Assembly: GCA_022823185.1 (NCBI GenBank) | Contig: JAJDXQ010000005.1 | Location: 1-64,000 of the forward strand | Length of the DNA: 64,000 bases | Direction: 5' to 3' | Source of the DNA: Caldilineaceae bacterium | GTDB lineage: Bacteria > Chloroflexota > Anaerolineae > Caldilineales > Caldilineaceae | Shown: positions 1 through 9,944 of the stretch, piece after piece | Numbering within the stretch: position 1 is the stretch's first letter | Layout: each line of letters starts with the position of its first letter | Program-made: the position numbers and the translations under genes | The notes under the pieces: generated by a model | Told to the model about the DNA's origin: nothing | Databases searched by the model: none | The model's input: the letters and a program-made list of their open reading frames with translations, nothing else

Positions 1-146
1 CTGCCCGAGAGCCGGCCGGTTGGCTGGCGCGGGCGGGGCGGTTGGTTGGTGTCGGGGGAGATCACACAAACGCGAGGATTTGTATGAACAGCATGGAACA
101 AGTGTACTTGATCATGCGCGCCGTGTCAAGGGGTAAATTCAAGGGA

Positions 147-829
147 GGGTGCAGTCCAAAATGGGGGTAAAATATACTGATAGGCGGGAAAGAGAAGACG
201 AATGGAAGAGGAAGGTGAGAGCGAGATGGGGCGGAAGCGGAGCCGGAAGCGGAGTCAGGGGGGGTAGAAGAGTCAGCGGGGGAGATGCACGAACGGTTGT
301 GGTCGCGGCGGAGGGAGAGGCCGGAGGCCAGTTTCGACGAGATTATGGAACGGGTACGTCGAGAGCGGGAGGCGATGGTGCGAGTGCCCAAATGGTGGCA
401 CATGCTGCAGTACGTCTGGCAGATCGCCAATCAGGCAATGGAGCCAGCATCTGCCGAAGCCTCTGCCTGGGTCAAAGCCCAAAAAGCCGCGCTGGCTCGC
501 GGTCAACCGGGCCTCTTCTTCAGTCACATTTTGCGTCTTTACCCCAAGCTGGGCGATGCGCCTCCTGAAGTCAAACAGGCCGTCGCTTACCTGTGGAAAA
601 ACCGGCATCGCATGCATTACGCCGCCTATCGAAAGGCAGGCCTCCCTATCAGCAGCGGCGCCGTCGAATCCGCAGCCAAAACTCTTGTCCAACAGCGTAT
701 GAAACAAAGTGGCATGCGCTGGTCCCGTGACGGTGCTCAGGCCATGCTCGCTCTGCGCGCACGCCTACTCAGCGACCGCTGGCACGAATTACCCATCTGA
801 CCATCTCACCCCAAATTTGGACTGCACCC
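147..829. mobile_element. Internally deleted ISKra4-like insertion element bounded by terminal inverted repeats
   Basis: Left end gggtgcagtccaaa (147-160) is the exact reverse complement of tttggactgcaccc (816-829); similarity continues inward with GC-rich TGGGG. The element encloses a transposase C-terminal fragment. Confidence 0.75.
285..800 (+). pseudogene. ISKra4-family transposase, C-terminal fragment
   Basis: 171 aa with YRKAGLPISSGAVESAAKTLVQQRMKQSGMRWSRDGAQAMLALRA, typical of ISKra4-type transposase C-termini; the N-terminal/catalytic portion is absent. Confidence 0.7.
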
Positions 830-845
830 CGCCCGAATCAGCCTC

Positions 846-875
846 TTGACCAATTTCAGTTCAGTCCACTATAAT
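846..875 (+). promoter_or_regulatory. Putative sigma70-type promoter for the liv operon
   Basis: TTGACC (846-851), 18 bp spacer, TATAAT (870-875). Confidence 0.6.
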
Positions 876-986
876 TTTCCTATCAGAATCTTCGTCGTTT
901 GCCCCTTCTCTTTCCCGATCGACTGGGAAATGCTTGGGCAGGTTCATGTATTTCTTAAGGACAACATCCGACCAAAGGAGGTCCAA

Positions 987-2243
987 ATGCTAAAGGAACT
1001 AAGAATCCCGGCTTTGTTGGTGATCACCCTGCTTCTGCTGGCCGCTTGCGTTGCCGCGCCCCCCGCTGCCGAAGCCCCGGCAGAGGAAGCCTCGATGGAT
1101 GAGGCCCCGGCCGACATGAGCGGCAAAGTCGTCATCGCATCCGGTGGGAATATCCGTATCGGCGGCTCATTCGCGCTGACAGGCCCAATTCCAGATCCGG
1201 GCCTGAACATCCGCCATGGCGCGGAACTCGCGATCGACGACCTGAATGCTGCCGGCGGCCTCGAAGGCTTCATGTTCGAGCTTGTTGCCGAAGACGGCGC
1301 CTGCGACGGCACGCAAGGCACCAACGTCGGCAACAAATTCGCCGCCGATGAGACAATCGTCGCCGTCACCGGCGGCACATGCTCGGGCGAGACCTTCGGC
1401 CTGGTACCGATTCTGCAGGAAGCGCGTATCCCCTTCGTCAGCCCCAGCGCCACGAATCCCGACATTACCACCCCGGACTGCGATGTTTGTAACCGTGTCG
1501 CCTTGAGCGACGCGCTCCAGGGAGCCACCGACGCCGACTTCGTCATAAGCGACCTCGGCTTCACCAAAGTCGCAGTCGTCCACGACAACTCCGACTATGG
1601 CAAGGGGCTCGCTGAGATCTTCCAGAGCAACGTCACGGATATGGGCGGCGAAGTATCCAGCTTCGAGGGCGTCCAGGTCGGCGACACCGACTTTCGCGCC
1701 ATGCTGGCAAGAGTCGGCGCCGACGGGCCGCAGGCCGTCTTCTTCGGCGGCTACTCCACTGAAGCGGGGCTGATCGCCCAGCAGATGACCGAAACGCCCG
1801 GTCTCGAAGAGACGGCGTTCATGAGCGTGGACGGCGCTTACACGCAACAGTATCTCGAAGCAGCCGGAGACGCGGCTGAAGGCACATACATCTCCTTCGT
1901 CGCCGGCGCCGATTCCGAAGACATGAATGCCGAATTCGACGCCAAGTACGTTGAGAAGTACGGCGTGAGCCCTGACGATCTCGGCCCCTTCCACAGCCAG
2001 AGCTACGACTCTGTCAAGCTGATCGCTGCCGCCATCATGGCTGTTGCGACCGTTGACGATAGCGGAAACCTCGTTATTGACAGGGAAGAATTGATTTCCG
2101 CCATTCGCTCTGTTGACGCATTCGAAGGCCTGACAGGAACAATCAAGTGCGACAGCATTGGCGAGTGCGGAGCCGGCGGCGTGCAGATCTTCCAGGTGGC
2201 GGACGGCGCATTCGACCAGGTATCAGGTTTCGGCATGGAGTAA
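987..2243 (+). CDS. Branched-chain amino acid ABC transporter substrate-binding lipoprotein (LivJ/LivK type)
   Basis: AAAGGAGG RBS then ATG at 987; lipobox-like LLLLAACVAAP; periplasmic binding fold (IRIGGSFALTGPIPDPGLNIRHGAELAIDDLNAAGG); followed by permeases and ATPases. ORF track start at 846 is too far upstream. Confidence 0.92.
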   Translation: MLKELRIPALLVITLLLLAACVAAPPAAEAPAEEASMDEAPADMSGKVVIASGGNIRIGGSFALTGPIPDPGLNIRHGAELAIDDLNAAGGLEGFMFELVAEDGACDGTQGTNVGNKFAADETIVAVTGGTCSGETFGLVPILQEARIPFVSPSATNPDITTPDCDVCNRVALSDALQGATDADFVISDLGFTKVAVVHDNSDYGKGLAEIFQSNVTDMGGEVSSFEGVQVGDTDFRAMLARVGADGPQAVFFGGYSTEAGLIAQQMTETPGLEETAFMSVDGAYTQQYLEAAGDAAEGTYISFVAGADSEDMNAEFDAKYVEKYGVSPDDLGPFHSQSYDSVKLIAAAIMAVATVDDSGNLVIDREELISAIRSVDAFEGLTGTIKCDSIGECGAGGVQIFQVADGAFDQVSGFGME

Positions 2244-2257
2244 CCCTCCATTCCATC

Positions 2258-2287
2258 GGGAGAGGGAGTCAATTCGCTCTCTCTCCC
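2258..2287 (+). promoter_or_regulatory. Post-SBP intercistronic hairpin
   Basis: gggagagggag (2258-2268) / ctctctctccc (2277-2287), one G-U pair, 8-nt loop, just after the SBP stop and before livH. Confidence 0.55.
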
Positions 2288-2319
2288 TTCCCTCCCCTTT
2301 TGCTCCACGTAATCGAAAA

Positions 2320-3393
2320 ATGGCTCCCAGCAGGTTGACAGCGCAGGCGGCAGGCGTAAACGGAAAAACCGCCCTCAGATTTCTCCTGCGGGCATTCGGC
2401 GCTGCCATCCTCATCCTCGTCATCTGGCGGGTGACGACCGTCGGCCTGGCCGAGGGATACCCTGCCTCCTTCTGGATCTCCCAGGCCCTCAACGGGCTCG
2501 TCCTTGGCGGAGTCTATGCGCTGGTGGCGCTGGGCTACACGCTTGTCTACGGCATCCTCTTCATGATCAACTTTGCCCACGGTGAAGTCATGATGATCGG
2601 GGGCATCGCCGGTTTCTTCGCGCTTCAGTTTTCCCAGGCCCGCGGCTGGATGGAAGGACCATGGCCCGTCGTCGTTGCAGCCCTGCTGCTGATCATGCTC
2701 TTTGGCATGGCCGCCTCAGTCCTGATCGGGGTCGCCCTGGAACGACTCGCCTACCGCCCCCTGCGCCAGGCGCCCAGACTGGTGCCTTTGATAAGCGCTA
2801 TCGGCGCCTCCCTTTTTCTGCAATACTCCGTCCTCCTGATTTTCGGCGTCAGTCCGCACAGCTATCGCAAGCCGGCCCTCATTTCCGGCGGCATGAGAAT
2901 GGGCGACGTATTCATTCCCTACACGGGCGCGATCATCTTTTTCACATCCATCCTCCTGATGCTGGCCCTCTATTTCATCATCCAGCGAACGAAGCTCGGC
3001 CGCGCCATGCGCGCAGTAGCCGAAGATCGCGCCACAGCGTCGCTGATGGGCGTGGATGTCAATGCCGTCATCGTCATCACCTTCATGCTGGGGTCGGCCC
3101 TGGCCGGCGCAGCGGGCGTAATGCTCGGCTTCCACAATACCGTTGTCAAATTCAACAGCGGCTTCGTTCCCGGTCTGAAGGCCTTTACCGCCGCCGTGCT
3201 GGGCGGCATCGGCAACATTCCCGGCGCCATGTTCGGCGCGCTCATTCTCGGCCTGATCGAGGCCATTGGTCCCAGCGCTCTCGGAATCCCCACTGAATAC
3301 AAGGACGTCATCGCCTTCAGTCTCCTCGTCCTCATCCTCATCTTCCGACCTTCCGGCCTGTTCGGGGAGGTATTGAGCGAGAAGAAAGCCTGA
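2320..3393 (+). CDS. livH: Branched-chain amino acid ABC transporter permease LivH
   Basis: NGLVLGGVYALVALGYTLVYGILFMINFAHGEVMMIGG and downstream TM segments; operon context. ATG at 2320 preferred over the ORF-track start. Confidence 0.92.
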   Translation: MAPSRLTAQAAGVNGKTALRFLLRAFGAAILILVIWRVTTVGLAEGYPASFWISQALNGLVLGGVYALVALGYTLVYGILFMINFAHGEVMMIGGIAGFFALQFSQARGWMEGPWPVVVAALLLIMLFGMAASVLIGVALERLAYRPLRQAPRLVPLISAIGASLFLQYSVLLIFGVSPHSYRKPALISGGMRMGDVFIPYTGAIIFFTSILLMLALYFIIQRTKLGRAMRAVAEDRATASLMGVDVNAVIVITFMLGSALAGAAGVMLGFHNTVVKFNSGFVPGLKAFTAAVLGGIGNIPGAMFGALILGLIEAIGPSALGIPTEYKDVIAFSLLVLILIFRPSGLFGEVLSEKKA

Positions 3394-5327
3394 TGCTTCC
3401 CATCCTTGCAAACGGCGCATTCAGGAACGGGCTAATTGTCTTTGCCTTCCTGGGCTATCTGATCCTGATCGGCATTCCAGGCCGATTAGGCGGGTCCGCC
3501 TTACCCATTCTTGCGCTTGTCGCCGCGCTCTTCTTCTGGGTGAGGCTCCGCCGTGACCTGTCAGACATTGAAGGCAGCTTCCTCCGGACTGGCGGCGCAA
3601 CGGGAAAGCCCGGATGGCGGATTGGCGAGCCCGGTCACACTTCCCCGCAAGAAGCAGGCACGCCACTCCCGGGAAGGGAAGGAACGCTTGCAATCCGCAA
3701 GGGCCTGCTCGCGGGCATCACCACCGGCCTGTTGATCGCCGTCGTGAGCTTCGCCTTCGCCTCGGCCATCGGCAGCGGGACGTCGATTCAACCGGTACTG
3801 GACAAGGTCGTCCCTGTCAATGTCGCCGCTTTGATCGGCGTTTCCCCTGGCCAGATCTCAAACGACGAAGTACCGCCACTCCGCTACCTTCTGCAAGTCC
3901 TGTTCTTCACTGCGGCCGGACTTATCGCCGCCCTGGCAGCAGTTGCCGCCAGGGTTCACGGCCTGCAAACAACAGCCGTAGCCCGCCTCTCTACGTACCT
4001 GGATAGCCAGCTCTTCAGGAAAGCCGCCCGATTCGCCGGCATCTTGCTTCCATTCCTGCTGCTCGCCTTCATCGCCTGGCTCGGCATCCCAGGCGTAACC
4101 GCATTCGGATCCAATGAAGGCACCGTCCGCCTTCTGCTTACTTTGATCGCAACCGGAAGCGGACTCTTCGCCCTTCGCCTCGCCCATCCCGGTCGGGAAC
4201 AAAAAACAGTGGCTCTCTTGCTCGCCCTCGGCGTTCTGACCTTGCCCTTCATCCTGGATCAGTTTCAAAACTCCGTGATGGGCCTTGTCTTCATCTTCGT
4301 CATGATGGGCCTGGGGCTGAACATCGTCGTCGGCTACGCAGGGCTCCTCGACTTGGGTTACGTAGCATTCTTCGCCATCGGCGCTTACACCTATGCTTTC
4401 CTTTCGGCCCCCTTCTCTTCGCCTTACATAAGCGATCTGCTCACCTTCCTTGGCATCTCCCCCGCAAATCCACTGCTTGGCTACTGGACCGCCCTGCCTG
4501 TGGCAATGCTGACCGCCGCCATTGGCGGCATTCTGCTGGGCATTCCAGTGCTGCGCCTGCGCGGCGACTACCTGGCGATCGTCACCCTGGGCTTTGGCGA
4601 AATCATCCGGCTCTTCATGTTGAATCTGGGGGAGCTGACAAACGGACCCCGCGGCATTCTCGAAATCTCGCAGCCCGGCCTTTTCGGTCTGGCCCCCCAG
4701 AGCTTTTCCTCCGGGCTTCTCAGCTCACAGGGCTGGATCTTCCTGGTCGCTCTGGTCAGCTCAGCTGTAGTCGCCTTCGTCGCCATCCGCCTGAACGACT
4801 CCCGCCTCGGCCGCGCCTGGTTCGCCATGCAGGAAGACGAAGACGTTGCCGAAGCCACCGGCGTCCACCTCGTGCGGACAAAACTTCTCGCCTTCGCCAT
4901 CGGCGCAACCTTTGCCGGCATGGCCGGCCAGCTCTACGCCTCCAGGCAGATCAACATCTTTCCGGAGAACTTTTCCCTCTTCGTCTCCATCGACGCACTT
5001 GCTCTCATCATCGTTGGCGGCATCGGCAGCCCAGCCGGAATCGTTCTGGGCGCCCTTGCCCTCAAGGGCCTGCCGGAAGTGCTGCGCGGCGTGGACGAAT
5101 ACCGAATCGTCGCCTTCGCCGCCCTCCTCGTCATCATGATGATCGTGCGTCCCGCCGGAATCCTGCCCTCAGCCCGACGCCGCATCCAGGTCTCCTCCAC
5201 GGAAGATCAGATCTCTACCCCAGGGGAAGAAGACCTGGATGAGGAAGAACTGGATGAAGTCACGGGCCGGAGGGCGCAGGCTGCTTCGGCCAACCGCGAG
5301 GCTGCCCGCGGCCAGGAGGGTCCATGA
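3393..5327 (+). CDS. livM: Branched-chain amino acid ABC transporter permease LivM, with extended N-terminal region
   Basis: VGYAGLLDLGYVAFFAIGAYTYAFL, LRLRGDYLAIVTLGFGEIIRL; overlaps the livH stop. Confidence 0.92.
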   Translation: MLPILANGAFRNGLIVFAFLGYLILIGIPGRLGGSALPILALVAALFFWVRLRRDLSDIEGSFLRTGGATGKPGWRIGEPGHTSPQEAGTPLPGREGTLAIRKGLLAGITTGLLIAVVSFAFASAIGSGTSIQPVLDKVVPVNVAALIGVSPGQISNDEVPPLRYLLQVLFFTAAGLIAALAAVAARVHGLQTTAVARLSTYLDSQLFRKAARFAGILLPFLLLAFIAWLGIPGVTAFGSNEGTVRLLLTLIATGSGLFALRLAHPGREQKTVALLLALGVLTLPFILDQFQNSVMGLVFIFVMMGLGLNIVVGYAGLLDLGYVAFFAIGAYTYAFLSAPFSSPYISDLLTFLGISPANPLLGYWTALPVAMLTAAIGGILLGIPVLRLRGDYLAIVTLGFGEIIRLFMLNLGELTNGPRGILEISQPGLFGLAPQSFSSGLLSSQGWIFLVALVSSAVVAFVAIRLNDSRLGRAWFAMQEDEDVAEATGVHLVRTKLLAFAIGATFAGMAGQLYASRQINIFPENFSLFVSIDALALIIVGGIGSPAGIVLGALALKGLPEVLRGVDEYRIVAFAALLVIMMIVRPAGILPSARRRIQVSSTEDQISTPGEEDLDEEELDEVTGRRAQAASANREAARGQEGP

Positions 5328-6124
5328 CGGCTCTCCTTAGCATCCAGGCGGTAACCAAGGTTTTCGGCGGCTTGACAGCTGTCGACAACGTGGATCTGGA
5401 CATAGCGGAACGCTCAATCACGTCCCTGATTGGCCCCAACGGCGCGGGGAAGACGACCCTCTTCAACTGCTTGACTGGCTTGCACAGGCCGGAAACAGGG
5501 GAGATTCTCTTCGACGGGAGGTCGCTGATCGGGCTGAGGCCGGATGAAATCACCGCCCGCGGCGTTGCCCGTACCTACCAGAACATCCGCCTCTTCGGCA
5601 GAATGACCGCTCTCGAAAACGTTTTGGTCGGCCAGCACCTGCGGCTGCACGCCTCACATTGGAGCGCCATCCTGCGATCGGCCCGCCAGCAGGCCGAAGA
5701 ACGCGCGGCGCGCACGTTCGCCCTGGAGTTACTTGCGTTCGTCGGCCTGGAGAGCCACGCCGAGGTCGTCTCAACAAACCTGCCCTACGGCGAGCAGCGG
5801 CTTCTGGAAGTGGCCCGCGCTTTGGGAAGCCGCCCCAGCCTGCTGCTCCTCGACGAACCGGCCGCCGGCATGAACCCGAGCGAAACCGACCGCATGATGG
5901 AGCTCGTCCACAGACTGCGCGACGAAATGGGCATAACCATATTTCTGATCGAACACGACATGAAGGTTGTGATGAGCGTTTCGGAAACTGTGGCCGTTCT
6001 GGATTACGGCGAGAAGATCGCCGAAGGCACACCGGAAGAGGTGCGCGCAAACGCCAGGGTCGTCGAAGCCTACCTGGGCCCGGAAGTCGTCCTGCAGGAT
6101 ACTGCGGATACACCAAACCTCTGA
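5324..6124 (+). CDS. livG: Branched-chain amino acid ABC transporter ATP-binding protein LivG
   Basis: Walker A GPNGAGKTT, LLLDEPAAGMNPSET, LIEHDMKVVM; overlaps livM stop. Confidence 0.93.
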   Translation: MTALLSIQAVTKVFGGLTAVDNVDLDIAERSITSLIGPNGAGKTTLFNCLTGLHRPETGEILFDGRSLIGLRPDEITARGVARTYQNIRLFGRMTALENVLVGQHLRLHASHWSAILRSARQQAEERAARTFALELLAFVGLESHAEVVSTNLPYGEQRLLEVARALGSRPSLLLLDEPAAGMNPSETDRMMELVHRLRDEMGITIFLIEHDMKVVMSVSETVAVLDYGEKIAEGTPEEVRANARVVEAYLGPEVVLQDTADTPNL

Positions 6125-6127
6125 ACC

Positions 6128-6883
6128 ATGCTTATCCTGGACTCAGTCCACACCTACTACGGTCACATTCACGCCCTGAAGGGGATCTCCCTGACCGTGA
6201 ACCAGGGCGAAATCGTCACCCTTATCGGCTCGAACGGCGCCGGCAAGACCACCACGCTCAACACCATCAGCGGTGTGCTGCCCGCTCGCGCCGGGGCAAT
6301 CTACCTCCAGGAAAACGCCCGCAGCCAAGGGCCCGCCCCTCCCGGCAGAGACTATGGCTCAGACATTCGTCTCGACCGGCTTCACGCACACCAGGTCGCA
6401 CGTCTAGGCGTCTCCCAATCTCCCGAGGGGCGCAAGATCTTCGCCCGCCTATCCGTGCAGGAAAACCTCGCCATGGGCGCCTTCGCCCGCGCCGACGCCG
6501 ACGGCATCCGCCAGGACCTTGAACGCGTCTTCCAGCTGTTTCCCCGCCTTCAGGAGAGACTCAGCCAGCCCGGCGGCACGCTCTCCGGCGGCGAACAACA
6601 GATGCTCGCCATCGGCCGCGCGCTCATGAGCAGGCCGCGCATCCTCCTCCTCGACGAACCTTCGATGGGCCTCGCGCCCATCCTCGTCCAGCAGATCTTC
6701 CAGATCATTCGCGAAATCAACGACCAGGGAATGACCATTCTGCTCGTGGAGCAAAACGCCCAGGCCGCCCTCCACATCGCCAATCGCGGCTATGTCCTCG
6801 AAACCGGGAACATCGTCCTCAGCGGCAATGCGCAGGAACTCCTCGCCAACCCACAGGTGGCCGAAGCCTACCTGGGAATCTGA
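6128..6883 (+). CDS. livF: Branched-chain amino acid ABC transporter ATP-binding protein LivF
   Basis: GSNGAGKTTTLNTISG, LSGGEQQMLAIGRALMSRPRILLLDEPSMGLAP. Confidence 0.93.
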   Translation: MLILDSVHTYYGHIHALKGISLTVNQGEIVTLIGSNGAGKTTTLNTISGVLPARAGAIYLQENARSQGPAPPGRDYGSDIRLDRLHAHQVARLGVSQSPEGRKIFARLSVQENLAMGAFARADADGIRQDLERVFQLFPRLQERLSQPGGTLSGGEQQMLAIGRALMSRPRILLLDEPSMGLAPILVQQIFQIIREINDQGMTILLVEQNAQAALHIANRGYVLETGNIVLSGNAQELLANPQVAEAYLGI

Positions 6884-6934
6884 TTGGGCCCCTCAGGCGC
6901 CTCTTTTGACTGCTGAACGCCCAGACGGTCAGGC

Positions 6935-7885
6935 CTAGAACAGCCTCCGCTTATCCACGATATTGCGCGGCTCCTCCCCCGCAAGATAGCGCCGCAAGTT
7001 ATCGACCAGCGTATCGATTCGGCGTTGCGGCACATGTGGATTGTCCGCCGCCACGTGGGGCGTTAGAATCACGTTCTCCATCCTCCACAGCGGGTGCCCC
7101 ACCGGCAGGGGCTCCGTCTCGTACACGTCAAGCGCGGCCCCCGCAATCCTGCCGGACTCCAGCGCCTCGACCAGCGCCTCCAGCTTGACCACAACTCCCC
7201 GGCTGATGTTGATCAGATAGGCCGACGACTTCATCTGCGCCAGTTCCTCCGCGCCAATCAACCCCACAGTCTCTGGCGTCTGCGGGACGCAGCTCACCGC
7301 ATAGTCCGCCTCTCGCAGCAGTTCGTTCAAGCGATCCTGGCTCCACAACGCGTCCAACTCCAGGCTGCTCCCCAGCTCCTCGTTCGGCCGCGCGTCCACC
7401 GCAATGACGCGCATGTCGTGCGCCTTCCCGCGCCGCGCCAGCTCCGAGCCGATGCCTCCCAGGCCAATCACGCCCAGCGTGCAATCTCCCAGGTGGCGTA
7501 CCGGCGTGCCTTTCTGCCACTCCCCTCGGATCTGCCGCCGCATGTACAGATGGATCCCCCTGGCGAACATCAGAATAAAACAGAATGCGTGATCGGCAAT
7601 CATGTCGCCGTAGATCTTCGCCATGTTGCTGACCACGACACGGCTCTCAGCCAGTTCCGGGTACATGTAATGCTCCAGCCCGGCGATCGGCGTCTGCAAC
7701 CACCGCAGACTCTCCGCACGCGCCAGCATCTCCTTGGAGAGATTGCCGTACATGCCAACCGCCTGCGGAACCGCGGCCAGCGCCTCCTCTTCGGTCAGGG
7801 CATTCACGATCTCCAGCTCCGGCGACACCGATCGCACCTGCTCAAGCTCGCTTGGCGACAGCGGCGGATAGATAAGAAAATTCAT
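6935..7885 (-). CDS. D-isomer-specific 2-hydroxyacid dehydrogenase
   Basis: NAD-binding GVIGLGGIGSELARR; LINISRGVVV; EPLPVGHPLWRMENVILTPHVA. Confidence 0.88.
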   Translation of the reverse strand: MNFLIYPPLSPSELEQVRSVSPELEIVNALTEEEALAAVPQAVGMYGNLSKEMLARAESLRWLQTPIAGLEHYMYPELAESRVVVSNMAKIYGDMIADHAFCFILMFARGIHLYMRRQIRGEWQKGTPVRHLGDCTLGVIGLGGIGSELARRGKAHDMRVIAVDARPNEELGSSLELDALWSQDRLNELLREADYAVSCVPQTPETVGLIGAEELAQMKSSAYLINISRGVVVKLEALVEALESGRIAGAALDVYETEPLPVGHPLWRMENVILTPHVAADNPHVPQRRIDTLVDNLRRYLAGEEPRNIVDKRRLF

Positions 7886-7900
7886 CGCTCTCTTCCCTTT

Positions 7901-9055
7901 CTATGTTGGCTTCTGCCTGAACGCAGCGTATCTCTCGGCGTGAATAAGCTGCTCCACGTCCACGCGCGCGCCCCCCAGTTCGTCCGACACATTCGCGCCG
8001 AGAACAGCGGCCAGGCTGTTCATGGCATCACCGAACGGAGACCGTATCAGCTCCGGCCTCCCTTCCGAAACGGCCTGAACAAATGCCTGGCTGATCGCCA
8101 AAGTATCGTCTCCTCCCCGGCCCTCGTAGAGCGACCTTTCGACCGCATCTGGCTCCGGACTCCTCTCTGGGGGGTAAGGGCCGTCGTAGTGATATGCCTT
8201 CACGCCGTCCCCTTCAATCTCAATCCTTCCTTCAGTCCACATGACCTGGTGGTCCATATGGCTGGCGTAAACCTTCCTGAGTCTCGAAAGCGTCATTGTG
8301 CCCACAGCGCCGCCGGAAAAACCGAAAAGCGCGCTATACGTATACGGATTGTCCGCTCCGTCCTGAATCTCCTCTGTGGCCCGGTGCTGGTAGTGGGCCT
8401 GCACCCACTCGACGTCCCCAAACCAGTATCGCCACAGGTCCAACAGGTGGATCCCTCCTTCGACCACCGTCATGCCGCTCCATGATCGGTTCGCGGTCCA
8501 CACCCTGTTCTTAGGGCCGCCCTCGAGCTCCGTCTGATGATGCTTGACGTTATGCCCCTCCAGCGGTCCATGAAATGTATAGCACGCCATCAGCGGCCTG
8601 CGGCCTTCGCGCAAGTGCCTGTAAACGGCCTCGTGCCGGCCGTCGAACCGCTGCTGGAAACCGGCTGTAGAGAGCACGCCGGCCCCCTCTATCGCGGCCT
8701 GCATCGCCAGAGCCTCGTCAAGGTAGAGGCTCATCGGCTTCTCCACGAACAGATGGATCCCCGCCCGCGCCGCTCTTACGACCTCACCGGAATGCACGTT
8801 CGGCGGGATGCAGATATAGAGCGCATCCGGCTCTTGGGCCAGCAACGCCTCGAAGTCGGTCGTGTGCAGGATTCCTTTTTGCCGGAAACCGGGCACATAG
8901 TTCTGCAACTTCCCCGCTTCCAGGTTCGACGGGAAGGCGTCGGCCAGAGCCGTCAGCCGCGCCGCGCCCTGCTCTTGCAGAGTCCACAATGCCTTCAGGT
9001 GTTGCAGCCCCCTCTGCCCCAAGCCCATCACTGCGACGCGTACCGGTCCCGTCAT
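7901..9055 (-). CDS. Gfo/Idh/MocA family oxidoreductase
   Basis: MTGPVRVAVMGLGQRGLQHLKAL; PDALYICIPPNVHSGEVVRAARAGIHLFVEKPMS. ATG at 9055 preferred. Confidence 0.88.
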   Translation of the reverse strand: MTGPVRVAVMGLGQRGLQHLKALWTLQEQGAARLTALADAFPSNLEAGKLQNYVPGFRQKGILHTTDFEALLAQEPDALYICIPPNVHSGEVVRAARAGIHLFVEKPMSLYLDEALAMQAAIEGAGVLSTAGFQQRFDGRHEAVYRHLREGRRPLMACYTFHGPLEGHNVKHHQTELEGGPKNRVWTANRSWSGMTVVEGGIHLLDLWRYWFGDVEWVQAHYQHRATEEIQDGADNPYTYSALFGFSGGAVGTMTLSRLRKVYASHMDHQVMWTEGRIEIEGDGVKAYHYDGPYPPERSPEPDAVERSLYEGRGGDDTLAISQAFVQAVSEGRPELIRSPFGDAMNSLAAVLGANVSDELGGARVDVEQLIHAERYAAFRQKPT

Positions 9056-9378
9056 CGTAACATCCTTTTCTCGTTCCGTATTGAATGCGCGGACATTCCG
9101 CCCGTGCTGCCCCTGCAATCGATCCGAGCTTCCGCACTGCCCGTCCGCTTCACGCGGAAGGCCAGATTTGCGCCGAGACCCCAAAAAGTCTATAATCTCC
9201 TGCGGCGTTCCTTGAGTCCGATACGTTGCTTGAATCTGAAAAAGAGAGCCAGCTTTCTTCGCGCTGGCGCCTCATCGGACACTGCGCAGCGCCGATGACC
9301 AAGTACCGCATGGACAGGCCCGGACTGCGACGCACTGTGCCGCCGGCAGCCACTTCAGTAATAGAATCGGAGGCGAGA

Positions 9379-9540
9379 ATGGCCAAGAGAGGTCCACGTC
9401 AGCTTGTGAAGATGCGCAGCACCGAGAGCCATCATCTCTATCTGACAACAAAGAACCGCCGCAACAACGACAAACGGCTCGAACTCAAGAAATACGATCC
9501 GGTCCTGCGAAAACACGTAGTTTACCGCGAAACGAGGTAG
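9379..9540 (+). CDS. rpmG: 50S ribosomal protein L33
   Basis: 53 aa [53 protein letters not shown]; cysteine-free L33. Confidence 0.93.
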   Translation: MAKRGPRQLVKMRSTESHHLYLTTKNRRNNDKRLELKKYDPVLRKHVVYRETR

Positions 9541-9623
9541 CCGCCCGTACGGCCGGCGCTTCAGCCTGGCCGCGCCGGAGGCATCGGCAGGTAACCGAGT
9601 CGGCCAACTAAATTGCACTTGAG

Positions 9624-9655
9624 ACCCGCTGCCAGCAACTCGAACTGCAGCGGGT
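9624..9655 (+). terminator. Putative terminator hairpin after rpmG
   Basis: acccgctgc / gcagcgggt stem with 14-nt loop, short T tract. Confidence 0.4.
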
Positions 9656-9727
9656 TTCTGGTAATTGTAATTCGTCGTGCCGCCGTCGCACCCAAATCAG
9701 TCCGATCACTTGCCCTAATTCAGCAAC

Positions 9728-9763
9728 AAAAAAGCAGGAGTCCCAATACAGTCCTCCCGCTTT
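9728..9763 (-). terminator. Rho-independent terminator of tRNA-Lys
   Basis: On the minus strand: aaagcgggag-loop-ctcctgcttt followed by a T run, immediately 3' of the tRNA. Confidence 0.7.
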
Positions 9764-9767
9764 CAGG

Positions 9768-9840
9768 TGACCCACCAGGGATTCGAACCCCGAACCCGCG
9801 GATTAAGAGTCCGCTGCTCTGCCAGTTGAGCTAGTGGGCC
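9768..9840 (-). tRNA. tRNA-Lys (anticodon CTT)
   Basis: Reverse complement GGCCCACTAGCTCAACTGGCAGAGCAGCGGACTCTTAATCCGCGGGTTCGGGGTTCGAATCCCTGGTGGGTCA folds as cloverleaf; anticodon loop CTCTTAA. Confidence 0.95.
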
Positions 9841-9944
9841 TTCAGCCGAGCCATATTGTAGGTTTTCGGTGAGATATTGTCAAGTCGAATGCCAATGTAT
9901 TGCTCCTTGGTCGATCCGTCAAACCATTCCCAGGACGACTCTCC

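Noticed and set aside
7094-8485. 463-aa plus-strand ORF
   Set aside because: Antisense to two well-supported genes (hydroxyacid dehydrogenase and Gfo/Idh); composition typical of GC-rich shadow ORFs.
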